Source of the DNA: Sorex araneus
Taxonomy: Eukaryota > Chordata > Mammalia > Eulipotyphla > Soricidae
Direction of reading: 5' to 3'
Assembly: GCF_027595985.1 (NCBI RefSeq)
Contig: NC_073311.1
Location: 51,623,292 to 51,687,291 of the forward strand
DNA: 64,000 bases
The stretch's first letter is position 1; every line of letters begins with the position of its first letter. Below the pieces are notes generated by a model that was not told the origin of the DNA, ran no database searches, and was given only the letters and a program-made list of their open reading frames with translations. Shown here one piece after another: positions 20,400 to 32,674 of this stretch. The position numbers were made by a program, and so were the translations under genes.

Positions 20400-21125
20400 G
20401 TGTGTGTGGGGCTGAGGGTAGGTAAGATAGAGAAGAGACCAGTATGACAATAATAGCTGGAAATGATCATGCTGGACAAGATCTGGGGGTTAAAAGTAGG
20501 TAAAGGGTTATTCTTAATGACCTTTCAATATCAATATTGCAGCCATTCTCATTTATAAATCTCAATTTTCACCAGTGAATTTTACCAACTGCTTATAATT
20601 TCAAAAACAAACTTTTGCCCTTTTATTCATGCCTCACTCTTCAAATAAAAAAAAATAGATCGTGGAATTCATGCTCAATTCAATCAGCTTAATTAATGGC
20701 TGACTAGATTGCAGTACTACGTTTAAAAAAAATAGATTGACAAATCAATTAAACAAAGGAGGGGAAAAGGTTCCAAGTAATTTTATATGGACATCATTAC
20801 CCTGATAATGAAAAAAGAAGACTAGGATAGCACTCAAAACCAAAAAATAGCAGTATTTCTGATATATAGAGATGTAAAGTTCTCAACAAAACACTATCTT
20901 TCAAATACAACCGTGTTTTTGAAAGATCACTTATCATTGCCAAGCAAGTGTCTTCAAGAAAGTCAAGGCAAGTTCAACCTACGCAAAATTTTACCAGATA
21001 GTTGTTTACAGTGGCCTCTGTGAGCCTTTGTATTTCTATATTTATTGTAATATCTTATTATTTATAATGTATATTGGAGTTTTCACTCTTCTTTATAGGT
21101 TCTATCATTGAACAAAAACACAAAG
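20400..21125 (+). mobile_element. L1 fragment insertion, sense
   Basis: Present only in copy B. Bases about 20790-20960 resemble the part of L1 ORF2 that reads GATACCAAAACCAGACAAAG to CTCAACAAAATACTAGC in other mammals. The frame is broken by many changes. The flanking parts look repeat-derived but are not identified. Confidence 0.6.
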
Positions 21126-21287
21126 ATGATACATTAATCTCAATAACGTTGTGAGGGCATTTGAAAGGATCATCACCAGTCTGTTAATTTTTGGAAAATG
21201 GTGACATCCAGGAATATAGTTCAAGTGGTAGGATCCCCATGTTCTGTAAATATGAAGTAGTGGATTCAACCCCTGCAAAAATGTAAG

Positions 21288-21426
21288 GAACACCGAGGGG
21301 CGAGTGCACTCGGGCTCTCCGGGCGTTCTGTGCCCTGGAATGGCAGTGTGGATGGCCGGTTGGTCCCGATTTGTTACTTTTTATCCAATCTTTAAACTTC
21401 CATTTCCTGCACTCTCCTTCCCCATC

Positions 21427-21493
<67 letters not shown>

Positions 21494-21557
21494 CCTTCCT
21501 CCCTCCCTCCCTCTCTCTCCCTCTCTCTCTCTCTCTCCCTCCCTCCCTCCCTCTCCC

Positions 21558-21623
<66 letters not shown>

Positions 21624-22638
21624 CCCCTTTTTGCTCATGGCACAATACATTGACGTCACCAAAGGCACCAAAAGATCTTATAGGAAGAACAATGAGGCAG
21701 CATTATTCTCTTGTATCTGCAGGCCAGTAATCTAGGCCTCTGGAAAGAAGATACAAAACCAAAACAGAAGCCTTCCTTGGGCTGAAAGCACTTGGATTTA
21801 CATACCAAAGACTGGGCTGGGCTGCCACATGAAATCTACATTGTCAATTAAAGAATAGGCAGCACGAAATCTACATCCCAAAGACTAGGCTGGGCCAGAG
21901 CCTGGAATCTACAATGTAGCAGAACACCTATTCTCTAGCACAGATACTCTTTCAGTAGGACCCATCAATGATGAAATCCCATGCTGTGTTTCTCCTCTCC
22001 TTGTCCAACAAACATATAAGCATTCATAATATTAATCGTTTTGTATGGGCATAGCAAGAGATGCATTAAACTTTTAGAATTGCTCTCCTGGGGTCATCTC
22101 AATTTCAGACTACAGTGCTCAGGCCAGATTAGTCTTTCCTATCCCTAGCAGGGTCCTAGTCTCGTCATTACTTTAAGATCATGACAGCACTTGTCCATGA
22201 TCAGACTCTTAAGTTATAGTTAAGAATGAGGCACTTTGGCCAGGCCCATCTTGATGCCAGGGTAGCACATAACTTACCGCTTGCCCTGGGTCCTTCTCGT
22301 CCCACGTCGGGACCCTGCTTTGGGGGTGCTAGGAAGTAAGGGCAGCTGAGGCTTAGGTCAAGAGAACAGATGCCCTGGAGGAAAATATCATGTAGGACAA
22401 ATGACTCCCAGGTTACAAAAGCATAACATTTGTTAAGTCTTCCTGTGTCCACACAAAAAGAACTTGCTCTGAATAAACTATGCAAAGGACTCAAGGAGAA
22501 GAGAAAAACATTATTTACAGTCAACAGAATACTAAGAAAGAAGCTACAAATAAACACAGAGGAATGGGAGCACTGTGATGGGAGTAACCCAATAAACCTA
22601 AACTACCTAAAGCTATGTAATCCTACAAACCCCAACAT
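21288..22638 (+). mobile_element. Unclassified insertion with CpG-rich start and CT array
   Basis: About 1.35 kb inserted into copy B relative to copy A (site near 8842). It opens with a CpG-containing stretch (GAGGGGCGAGTGCACTCGGG), then a long CT/CCCT array at 21428-21620, then about 1 kb of unique-looking sequence. It has no clear L1 tail and I could not see a convincing direct repeat. It could be more than one nested element, and an LTR origin is possible. Confidence 0.4.
21428..21620 (+). repeat. (CT)n / (CCCT)n microsatellite
   Basis: About 190 bases of pure pyrimidine: a CT run, CCCTCCCTTCCT blocks, then CT again. Confidence 0.95.
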
Positions 22639-23094
22639 CATAAAACATATATATTTACATAAAAAAGAGAAAATATTGATAGAAGGGATATTTCTAAAAG
22701 TAATAAAAACATATACATAGTTAATGTCATAATCAGTGTTTAAAATTGAAATGATTTTTCTTGAAAAACACACTAAATACAAACATGATTAAATGAATAA
22801 GCCTGTGCACATTTACATATCTATAAACACTTTGAATAATCTATATTAGAGTTGTAGCAATGAATTTTACATGGTTGTATGTTTAATTTCTAAGAAAATT
22901 ATAATTTTCCTAATGTATATATAATATGTAAGTTTAATATACCAGCACTGAAGCAAATATTCCTAAAAGTGAAAAATAACAAATCTATGTATATTTATAA
23001 TAAAATCATATATAAACAGAAAGGCTTCCCAAAGAAGAATAATGAAAATTTAAATGACCACATGGGAGACATTTGGTGAAAATGTCTAATGGAT

Positions 23095-23594
23095 NNNNNN
23101 NNNNNNNNNNNNNNNNNNNNNNNNNNNNNNNNNNNNNNNNNNNNNNNNNNNNNNNNNNNNNNNNNNNNNNNNNNNNNNNNNNNNNNNNNNNNNNNNNNNN
23201 NNNNNNNNNNNNNNNNNNNNNNNNNNNNNNNNNNNNNNNNNNNNNNNNNNNNNNNNNNNNNNNNNNNNNNNNNNNNNNNNNNNNNNNNNNNNNNNNNNNN
23301 NNNNNNNNNNNNNNNNNNNNNNNNNNNNNNNNNNNNNNNNNNNNNNNNNNNNNNNNNNNNNNNNNNNNNNNNNNNNNNNNNNNNNNNNNNNNNNNNNNNN
23401 NNNNNNNNNNNNNNNNNNNNNNNNNNNNNNNNNNNNNNNNNNNNNNNNNNNNNNNNNNNNNNNNNNNNNNNNNNNNNNNNNNNNNNNNNNNNNNNNNNNN
23501 NNNNNNNNNNNNNNNNNNNNNNNNNNNNNNNNNNNNNNNNNNNNNNNNNNNNNNNNNNNNNNNNNNNNNNNNNNNNNNNNNNNNNNNNNNNNNN
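23095..23594. other. Assembly gap (500 N)
   Basis: Exactly 500 N's, probably a nominal length. The left flank leaves duplicon homology about 70 bases before the gap. The right flank is unrelated repeat sequence, so order, distance and orientation across it are not guaranteed. Confidence 0.99.
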
Positions 23595-24780
23595 CCTCCT
23601 TAGCAGGCACAGAATAATTTATTTTATATTGTTACAACTGAATGGCTAATGAAATGATCAAAAATACGTTTGCTGAAAAAATCTTGTGAAAATTGTTGTA
23701 TTGCACTGCGGGGTTGTTAGTTCCTTGTCAATGATTTATTAAGCTGTTTGTTGCTAGTTGAGCCTTCTGCGCTATTGTTTTTATTTGCGGAGTTTAGTTG
23801 GCTTCTGTGTTACTTTCCCATCTAATTTGTTGTGCGCTACCAGAATTTCAGTACTGTGAGGTGTGGAGGAGTCAATGTGACTGCTGGTCCAGAGCTTTAA
23901 GGTCTGTGGGACTGGGCTGACAAATGGACATGGTGGTGACCGCGGGCAGTGGGCACGGCTGTGAGGGTTTCCGGAAGCAGGGGCGGGCTTAGGGGGCTGT
24001 ACATCCCCATTTAAAGCAGACCCCTCTGAAGGGGTTCTTCTCGGTACCTGATGACCGAGTACTCCAATGTTTCGCTGTTTGGTGTCTCTGCAGAGATTAC
24101 AGTGGCGCGGTGGAGTAGGGCCAGTGGCCTAGTGGGAGCTGTTAGGGGTGGGGGTGGCAGCTGGGGCTTCAGTAGGTGGGGACTCAGCTTGCCCCCTTCC
24201 CAGGGCACCCAGGGAGTTTTCAGTTGGGGGGACTGCTGTGTCCATGAGTTTCAGCTGCTTGGCTCGCAAGTCCTCGGAGACTTAGTCGTGAATCGGAAGA
24301 GCAGGGCCGGTGGGTGAGCTGAGCTGGCAGTGACCGGGGCTGGTGGGCCTGGTTTGGACCTTACCCGAAGGCTGTTTTCCTGTACCTGACCCCTATCACT
24401 AGAAATGATTGAGAATATTTACAGAAGTGGCAAAAGGAAAACGATGAAGCCCGTAACTTCTGATAGGAAATGTGACTAAGGTAAGCATCTATTTTCACAG
24501 ATTTCTAAAACTATAGATCCAAATAGGTTCTTCTGTGTCCCACAATACCATGAAGTTTCTTTCTATGATTCCTTTGCCTAAATTATCTGCAATTACCTAA
24601 ATTATCTAGGTTATCTGCAATATTTGATCATTTTTATAGAAAGATAAGTCGTTTTTTTTGGTTCAGGTAATTAGTCACAGACTTTATCTGTTCTCAGAAT
24701 ATTTTTGTTTATTTGAAATCAGAATATTTTTATTTATTTGGAATCAAACTATTTCTTCTGGTGTTCACAAATATATTTCT
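23595..24780. other. Repeat-derived sequence with GC-rich block
   Basis: Bases 23595-23790 resemble 41325-41720 (GGCAGACACAAAATAATT, GAGCTGTTTGTTGCTA types), a family seen next to L1 tails. Bases 23900-24360 are G-rich. A short stretch at about 24400-24478 sits between an AG and a good GTAAGC donor, but matches no KLR exon I know. Confidence 0.4.
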
Positions 24781-24965
24781 TTTCTTTTTTCTTTTTTTTT
24801 GGTTTTTTGGGTCACACCCAGCGATGCACAGGGGTTACTCCTGGCTCTTCACTCAAGAATTACCCCTGGCAGTGCTCAGGGGACCATATGGGATGCTGGG
24901 ATTAGAACCCGGGTCTGCCGCATGCAAGGAAAACACCCTACCCGCTGTGCTATCGCGCCAGCCCC
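24780..24965 (-). mobile_element. SOR-type SINE, short form, antisense
   Basis: T-rich start, GGTCACACCCAGCGATGC, reversed B box GAACCCGGGTC, reversed A box TGTGCTATCGCGCCAGCCCC. ACAAATATATTTCTTT flanks it on both sides as a target-site duplication. Confidence 0.95.
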
Positions 24966-25329
24966 ACAAATATATTTCTTTAATGGCAAAGTCTCATAAT
25001 TCTCTCCACACATCTTCTGAGTGGAGTACCTCAGCCACAGTTGTCGTTTATTTCTGTCACTATGAATCAATTGCAGTTCAGAAAGTACAGAGAAGATCAT
25101 CTTATTTTGCTTGAAAGTCCATATACATTTGAATTTAAGAGTTTTGTTATTTGGGACATAATTTTAATTGCAGAAAATTGTGCTTATGCCTTATGAGGTC
25201 ATATTTGGACTTGGAACCATTTCTAGGGAGAATCAGAAGAAAACATCTTGACTTTGAGCAGTTAGCATTAAATGGTAGGAGGGAACTCCAGCATCTAAAA
25301 AGTCCAAGTTACAGTTATTTTTGCTTTTG

Positions 25330-25495
25330 TATTATAGTGAGGAGGGTGATTACCCTCCTTGCATGTGGCTAAACTGGGTTTGATCCCAAGTATCCCTTAT
25401 GGCTCTTAAATTCTACCAGGAGTGTTTCCCTGAGCACAGTATAAGCCCTGAGCTTGCTGGATGTGGCTCAAGAAAAATAACACAATTAAAGAAAA
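25330..25495 (+). mobile_element. Old SINE fragment, sense
   Basis: CTCCTTGCATGTGGC, then GGGTTTGATCCC, CTACCAGGAGTG and an A-rich end. The promoter region is degraded. Confidence 0.6.
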
Positions 25496-25869
25496 ATAAA
25501 ACTACATGCTGTCATGTTATGTGAGTGGCATTGGGGGATGCTTACATTAATCATGTAATTCCACTGTGATGATTTAGTAAATAATAAAATTGTATACAAT
25601 AGTCATTTATTGAGATGCTGTTCTAGATGCTAGAGGAAGTCATTATTTGTCAACATATGTTTACTTGAATAACAATTTATTATAAACTACATGTTAGTGT
25701 TACATGTCATTTTATAGCACATACATACATGTTAGTATTACATGTCATTTTATGCACATACAAATATAAAATTACATGTATAAAAATTAAAAGGGCAGCT
25801 TGAGAATGAAAATGACAGGAATAGCAGGTTTCCATAAAGATATAAAATATAAAATTATATTTTAGGTAT

Positions 25870-26690
25870 AACATGGTTATGAGAGTGTTAGGGTTTATGG
25901 TATTGGGGTACAAAGTTACAGCACTCAGCTACCACCAAAGTTTGTAAGATTTACTACCAATGTTCTTATGTCACTTCTAGCTCACCTCATTCTCAGCCTC
26001 CCTTTTCCCCATTGTTTGGTGTTATCCAAGGCCAAAGGTTTGTTATTGTTTTGATACTACTTATTCCTTGTTTTGTTTTCCTCTGGGCTGGAGCGATAGC
26101 ACAGCGGTAGGGTGTTCACCTTGCACGTGGCCAACCCGTGTTTGATTCCTCTGCCCCTCTCAGAGAGCCTGGCAAGCTACCGAGAGTATTTCGACCGCAC
26201 AGCATGGCAGAGCCTGGCAAGCTACCCGTGGTGTATTTGATATGCCAAAAATAGAAACAATAAGTCTCACAATGAGAGACGTTACTGGTGCCCGCTTGAG
26301 CAAATCGATGAGCAACAGGATGACAGTGACAGTCTCTCTCTATGACACGGGTGGGTGAGAGCACCCATTATTTGTCCTTCTCCCTATAACTTATTCACTT
26401 CACATGATGCTCTTGAATCCCAGCCATGGTGCAGTGAACTGTCTGATTTCATTTCCTCCCACAGTGCATCTCTTTTCAGTGTCTTTTCCGGAGCAGAGTT
26501 CCACATTGCACTGCAGCTATCTCCAATAATTTCTGCCGCTGTAATTTTGTTTTGATGTAGGTAATTAACATTTTCTTTCTTTGAACCACTCTTGCAATGC
26601 ACCTCATGAATTAATTTCTACCATCTGGCTTCACATACGCATATACTCTCCCTTTAATTAAAAATGATTTATAGAAGATCAGCTCTCCTC
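25870..26690 (-). mobile_element. Old L1 fragment interrupted by a SINE
   Basis: Both sides (25870-26075 and 26340-26600) read like reversed L1 3' sequence (GTGAGAGCACCCATTATTTG, GTCCTTCTCC). A SINE lies between them. Confidence 0.45.
26083..26335 (+). mobile_element. SOR-type SINE, long form, sense
   Basis: GGGCTGGAGCGATAGCACAG start, B-box-like GTTTGATTCC, GAGAGTATTTCGACC and a GGATGACAGTGACAG end. Confidence 0.9.
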
Positions 26691-27257
26691 CAGGCATGGT
26701 ATCGCCGGGGCCGGCGATGCTAAGAACACACTGTAGTTTTGTTTTTGTTGTTTACTGCAGTGCTTCTCCCACTACACCGAAAGAAGGAAATATGGTCAGT
26801 TGCTTCTCTTCTTGCGAATGGAATATACAAAAAAGGCTGGTGTGGGAGGATATTGTGGCTTTTGGGGAGAGTGACAGAAACTGAAGATAAAAAAATGGTC
26901 AGAGGCCAGATAATGAGAAAATGTTGTGACTAGCCTATGGGGGGAGTCATTAAAAGTTTTTAAAGGAAGAAAGAAAAATATCAGGCTCTTTAAAGTTTAG
27001 TTGATTTTGTGTTGGAAGAAAAAAATTAATATTCAAGCAGGAATATGTTACTGTTATCAGCAAATAATAAAACATTTAAGACAGTACATATGAGTAAATT
27101 GAAGGAACTTTTTATTTGGTTAGTTGTGGCATGAGCAATCATAATAATAGTTAATTAAAATAAATTAAATTTTTGTAAGTTTTTATAGGTTCATAATGAT
27201 ACCTAAAGGAAAAAAGTTTGTGGGTATAAGTAGTTGTGATCTGAAAGAATATGCTAG

Positions 27258-27455
27258 GGTTTTTTTTGTTTGTTTGTTTTTGTTTTTTGCTTTTTGGGTC
27301 ACACCTGGCAAGGCACAGGGGTTACTCCTGGCTTTGCACTCAGGAATTACTCCTGGCAGTGCTAGGGGACCATATGGGATGCTGGGAATCGAACCCGGTC
27401 GGCTGCGTGCAAGGCAAACGCCCTACCCACTGTACTATCGCTCCAGCCAGGTTTT
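27258..27455 (-). mobile_element. SOR-type SINE, short form, antisense
   Basis: A long T/G-rich start, GGGTCACACCTGGCAAGGC, reversed B box GAACCCGG, and ACTATCGCTCCAGCC. Confidence 0.93.
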
Positions 27456-27799
27456 ATTTTTTTTTTAAAGATAAGTAAGTTAATACACTTTCTAACTATG
27501 AATTTCCTCCCTCATAAAATATACATATAGTTTATGAAATATGGAGGAATATTTGTTTTAGTTATATTAGAAAAAAATAGAACAGTAAAAGCAGAAATAA
27601 AAATAGGTGATTGTTTATATTGAGAAAACAGAAGAGGGGAAAGAGAGTTCAACGTAGGGTTTAAGATGGTGATTTTAGCCAAGTGTCTTTGATAGCTCTT
27701 TTTTTCTGGCTATACATTTTCTAAATGGCCCCCAAGTTTCAATAATGCAATAAAAGTTATGATGCATAACAGAATCTAGCAAAACATATAAACTAGATG

Positions 27800-27945
27800 A
27801 TCTCATCTGCATGGCAGAGCTTGGCAAGCTCACTGTGCCGTATTCAATATGCCCAAAACAGTAACAAGTCTCAAAAGGGAGATGTTATTGGTGCCTGCTC
27901 GAGCAAATCGATGAGCAAAGGGATGACAGTGACAGTGACAGGGAC
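27800..27945 (+). mobile_element. SOR-type SINE long form, 3' part only
   Basis: It begins within the body (CATGGCAGAGCTTGGCAAGC) and ends GATGACAGTGACAGTGAC. The promoter boxes are missing, so it is a 5'-truncated copy. Confidence 0.8.
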
Positions 27946-27949
27946 AGTA

Positions 27950-29150
27950 TAATAATGATAGCATTGTACATAATGAAATGTGATTGAGACATATATCAGT
28001 TTGAGATTTAGATTTAAAAAATCCAGTATCTTTGTGATAAGTGGGAATTTATAATGTCTCATTCTAATAATAAATCAAGCTAAATCTCAAAACAAAAGTT
28101 AACATTAACATACTGGTTTATAGCTCAAGTTAAAACTCTGTGGGAAAATGACAAATTCTGACTAAAAATCAGTTCTGATAAACCACTTCCTGAATTGTTT
28201 TGATTTTCCCTTCCTTCCTCCCTGAATTACTGCAAGGCTGAGAAAGTACCAAAATTATCAAATTATCAAAGTAGTATGTAGCTGCTGGACAGTGCAAGGA
28301 CAATTATAGTCATGGAAAAACATAAAAATGATAGAAAGAACAAGTTAAATGTAGTTTAGTTCTATTTTAGTGGCATTAGTTTCTTGTAGTAATTTTTTGT
28401 TAGTTTGTGTATGTGTGTTTTGGATATTCAAAGTAATTAGATTCACTTGCAGTTTAATTTTGTAGAAGACAGTTTGAGTTACTAAGTTGAAATCAATTTT
28501 CAAACATTTCAGTAAGTTTCCAGTTCTCATTACTCTAGAGTTATTTATTTCTGTGCAACAAATGTCCCTCCCTTACCTCACACATACAGCAGCAAGAACC
28601 CACCTAACCTGGAAATTGGCTCACACAGCTTCCTTCAGGATGTGGTGGGACTGGGGTCCAATGCCACAACTTGATGAAGTTCAAAAGCTCACCCCAAAGG
28701 CTGTGGGTCAACCACAGGCTCGTCACAGTATTGATCTCATCAGCTCCCGACCGCTGGGCTTCTACCTAGAACTATTCCCGTCATGGTTTGTTCCTAGAAG
28801 AAGTATTGGAAGAAAAAAAGATGAAAACTAGCCCGAACTCCTGGGAAGATTACACAATGGGGAGAATCCCTGGACGTATGAATGATGATTGGGGGTCATT
28901 GTCGAGGGGCTTGCATCATTAGCATACAGCGTGTAGAATAACGTAGACTATATGCATGCTAGTAACTATTATTCTCCCCTTGCAAGTCTTTAGTCCAATT
29001 TGTAATGGTCAGTTGGTTTTGTGTTCAGAATCCTTGCGCTGAAACTCCTGTCTGCCTTCAGTGCTGGATAGAACAGTCAGCGCAGGAGCTGCTCCAGAAA
29101 TTCAGACTGTCTGAAGGAACAAGTAGCATTGGAAACAGTCTGTAAGCTTT
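27950..29150. other. Intergenic DNA, no gene seen
   Basis: Mostly AT-rich. Bases about 28530-28850 are less AT-rich and look like an ancient interspersed repeat (possibly an LTR-type remnant). No exon with plausible splice sites and homology was recognised. Confidence 0.35.
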
Positions 29151-29156
29151 ATTATA

Positions 29157-29630
<474 letters not shown>

Positions 29631-29634
29631 GGGC

Positions 29635-30390
29635 ATTGTGAGTTACTGCATTCATAGTTGACTTTCAGGCATACAGTGTTCCAGCACCAGTCCCACAACC
29701 AGTGTCAACATCCACCCACCAGTGCCCCCAGGTTCCCTCCCAATCCCACCCCACCCCCCAGCCTTCCTCTATGACAAGCACGTTGTAAAGTTTGGATGTT
29801 ATAGTTTGGGTCTCCTGCTTCTGGTGTCGTTTATTTTGCAGCTGAGATTATCCACCTATACCTCACCTCTACTCCACCAATGTGCCCAAGGGCCTGACCA
29901 CACCCCTGTCATCTCCTGTCCACCTCTTCTCACTCCCCCAGCCCCTGTGTTTGGATTCTTTCTTCCCTGTCCCTATCCTTTCTATTATCTAGGGTCAAGT
30001 GTAATATGCACATTACACCTCCACTTTGATACCATGCATTCCCTCCCTCTGTTATTCTTCTTATACCACAGATAGGTGAGAGCATCAAGTGTTTGTCCTT
30101 TATCTTCTGACTACTTGACTTAAAAAATCCTCCAGTTCCATCCAAGTTGCAGCACAAATGCATCATTACATCCTTACTTGCAGCTGTATAGTATTCCATT
30201 GTGTATATATATAAATCATTTTTTGATTATCCACTTGCCTGATGTTGGACACCTAAGCTGATTCCACATCCTAACTGTTGTGCTGAGTGCAGTAGTGGTC
30301 TGCGTTTATTTCTTGACTGAATGACTTTGACACTTAGCAGTTCCACTTCTTTGTATCTACCCCAAGGCACAAAAACAAATGCTGCTTCTT
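29635..30390 (-). mobile_element. L1 3' region, antisense
   Basis: It starts with a reversed tail (GGCATACAGTGTTCCAGCACC, then CATCCACCCACCAGTGCCCC). Further in is GCAGCTGTATAGTATTCCAT, the reversed form of the L1 TGGAATACTATGCAGC region. It is truncated and non-coding. Confidence 0.8.
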
Positions 30391-30639
30391 AATTCTACTC
30401 TTTCTTTCCTTCTTAGTCCTTGTTTCCTTTCCTTCCTAGTCCTTGTGCTTAAACCTTGGATTTGTAATTTTCACAGAAGCCACCAGATGGCAATACAACA
30501 CAAACCAAGTTGCAAATTCATGATATATTTGAATATTGAAGATAAGAAGGAGTCCCTGGGGGGTGTGGTCATTGGGTACATCCATAAATGTCCACCAGCA
30601 CCCTCCTCACCACCCCAGACTTATAGCTAGATATAGATA

Positions 30640-31260
30640 AAAGTCTATATCTAGCTTATATCTATGCCACTTCTTATTTCTCCTAGGAGGGAAAAAGAAA
30701 CCATTATTTGACACACTGGTATTATTTCAGGTTAACAAAAAATTAGTACTATAGTAAACATATAACCTAAATGACAATTATTTAGTGAAAAAAAGCTTAA
30801 AGACTTTTCAAAAGGTTTATTAGTAAAAATATAGTAATATAGCACCAGTAAAATAATATCAACTTCTTTTTAGTATTAATTCAATTGTTATATAAATAAA
30901 TTTTTGTATTGATGTGACTGCACTTTTGAGTTAGTAATTTTGTTTTTTATTGTCTAATGTTTTCATGATTCTACTTCAGAAAATAATATATGTGAAGGAA
31001 ATGCTTTACACTTAGCTTTTTACCTCAACATTATTTGAATTGCCTAATATTGAGATAAGCCTTATGACTAACAATATTGAAGGAATTAAATATATTAGGC
31101 AACAACTGGAAAACATAAAAGGTTAGAAATTATTTTTACAAAAACAGTTGTTATACAAAAAATGTTTCTGACATGTAATAGTAATTAAAGAACTGGACTT
31201 GGAAACACCAAGATCAAGAAACAATCTGAGCATCCATCCATGGATGGGTGGTTGAATAAA
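30640..31260. other. AT-rich intergenic DNA
   Basis: No gene, SINE or RNA seen in this stretch. Confidence 0.5.
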
Positions 31261-31267
31261 TAATAAT

Positions 31268-31440
31268 GTGACTGGAGAGACAGTTTAGGGAAGATAACGC
31301 TTTCTTGGCTAACCCTACTTGGGATTGTCTCCTGAGTTCTACCAGGGTCGGTCCTGAGCACAGGGCAGGAGTAGCCCCTAAACACCGTAGGGTGTGGCCT
31401 CTAAACCAAAAGATTAAAACAAAACAAAACAAAACAAAAC
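31268..31440 (+). mobile_element. Old SINE, sense, ending in (AAAAC)n
   Basis: ACTGGAGAGACAGTTTAGGG start, CTACCAGGGTCGGTCCTGAG body and CTAAACCAAAAG, followed by ACAAA repeats. A (GT)n run follows at 31446-31478. Confidence 0.7.
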
Positions 31441-31444
31441 AAGA

Positions 31445-31480
<36 letters not shown>

Positions 31481-31564
31481 ATGGAACGTAACCATGGTAG
31501 TGGTTTTATTTTTGGTTTTTGGGTTTTGGGGCCACACCCCACTTGCTCAGAGAATGGTGTTTTA

Positions 31565-31700
31565 AAAAAGTGGCAATTTTGCCATTTGGTGACAATAGGG
31601 ATGAACTTTGAGGGGAATGGTGTTAAATGAAATAAATCAGATGAAAAAAAATGAAACTGAAATCTCACTGGTAGATGGAATTTAAGAAAACAAAACAACT
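31565..31700 (+). mobile_element. L1 3' fragment, sense
   Basis: GGATGAACTTTGAGGG, then AAATGAAATAAATCAGA and CTCACTGGTAGATGGAATTT follow the usual order at the end of L1 ORF2 and the 3' UTR. Confidence 0.65.
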
Positions 31701-32164
31701 ACACGGACCTAGAAAATGGGAGGAGAGCAGGCTGGGGGAAGGAGAGAAGGCTGGGGAGTGATTGACATAGATGAACAGAAATTAGGTAACGTTATAGATA
31801 TTGTTACTGAAAAGCGGCTTGTTTGAGTTTACCAACGTTTGGATTGTGGTGCTGAGATGAATTCAACTAGCATGGCTTTCATAAGGTTTTCCCTTCCTTC
31901 TCTGGAAATCAGTGTGTTAGCAAGAAGGAGTATTAGAATTCCAGGTGAATATTTTTTTACATAAACATACTAAGAGAATCCATATTCAAGGGACCGACTT
32001 CATTATTTTGTTGCTTTTTGTTGTTGTTGTTGTTGCACCCACCAGTGTTCAGGGTATAGCAAGCCCTGTGCTCAGAAATCAGTCCTGGTGGTACTTAGGG
32101 TACCATACTGGCTATTTTTTATTCTAATCAAGCCGTGCAGGTTCCAAGAGGCCAAATTTAAGCC

Positions 32165-32412
32165 AAGGTACTGTCAGCACTGTCAGCCCATTGTTCATTG
32201 ATTTTGCTTGAGCGGGCACCAGTAACGTCTCCATTGTGAGACTTGTTATTGTTTTTGGCATATCGAATACACCACGGAAAGCTTACCAGGCTCTGGTTGT
32301 GGGCAGGATACTCTCAGTAACTTGCTGGGCTGTCTGAGAGGGACAGAGGAATCGAACCTGGATTGGCCACGTGCAAGGCAAATGCCCTACCTGCTGTGCT
32401 ATTGCTCAAGTC
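32165..32412 (-). mobile_element. SOR-type SINE, long form, antisense
   Basis: It starts GTCAGCACTGTCAGCCC, then GAGACTTGTTATTG, reversed B box GAATCGAACCTGG, and TGTGCTATTGCTC. Confidence 0.9.
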
Positions 32413-32529
32413 CAAGGACTAAGCCAAGGATTGAAGGATAATTCTTGGGCCCATGTTATTAAAAAATATCTTTAATTTCATTTCTGGGACTTGCATGGAA
32501 GTGTAAATATTGTCTGCCTTGGAACCAGG

Positions 32530-32665
32530 GGAAGGCTGGGAAAGGGGGTATTGGTGTTAGGGAATGTGCACTGGTGGAGGGATGGGTGCTTGATCATTGT
32601 GTGATTGTAATCCAAACATGAAAGCTTGTAACTATCTCACAGTGATTCAATAAAATTAAAAAAAA
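32530..32665 (+). mobile_element. L1 3' tail, sense
   Basis: GTGCACTGGTGGAGGGATGG, then CATGAAAGCTTGTAACT and CACAGTGATTCAATAAAAT. It is a typical 5'-truncated end. Confidence 0.75.
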
Positions 32666-32674
32666 TTTTTTTGA

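Larger units (their letters stand above)
13410..23025. repeat. Duplicon copy B (second KLRC 3' half)
   Basis: Homologous to 1255-9235 in the same orientation. It is longer because of several insertions: 13704-15045, 16029-16264, 17383-17632, about 20400-21125 and about 21288-22638. It lacks about 1.9 kb present in copy A (3490-5430). Homology stops about 70 bases before the assembly gap. Confidence 0.85.

Noticed and set aside
21184-21735. Long Ser-Leu-rich and Arg-Glu-rich open frames (also at 29218-29698, 51450-51804, 8483-8785)
   Set aside because: They are translations of CT/GA and CTTT microsatellites, open in several frames on both strands at once. They have no protein-like composition or homology.
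23073-23649. Open frames of more than 170 codons on both strands
   Set aside because: They consist of the 500 unknown bases of the assembly gap.
24400-24478. Exon-like stretch between CACTAG and GTAAGC
   Set aside because: Splice-like edges are present, but the encoded peptide matches no KLR or CLEC exon that I know, and it lies in repeat-derived DNA.
27196-27478. Many frames of 60-100 codons with WLCTQELLLAVLGGPYG-like or RVTPGSAQG-like sequence
   Set aside because: These recur wherever an antisense SINE occurs and are translations of the SINE body, not genes.
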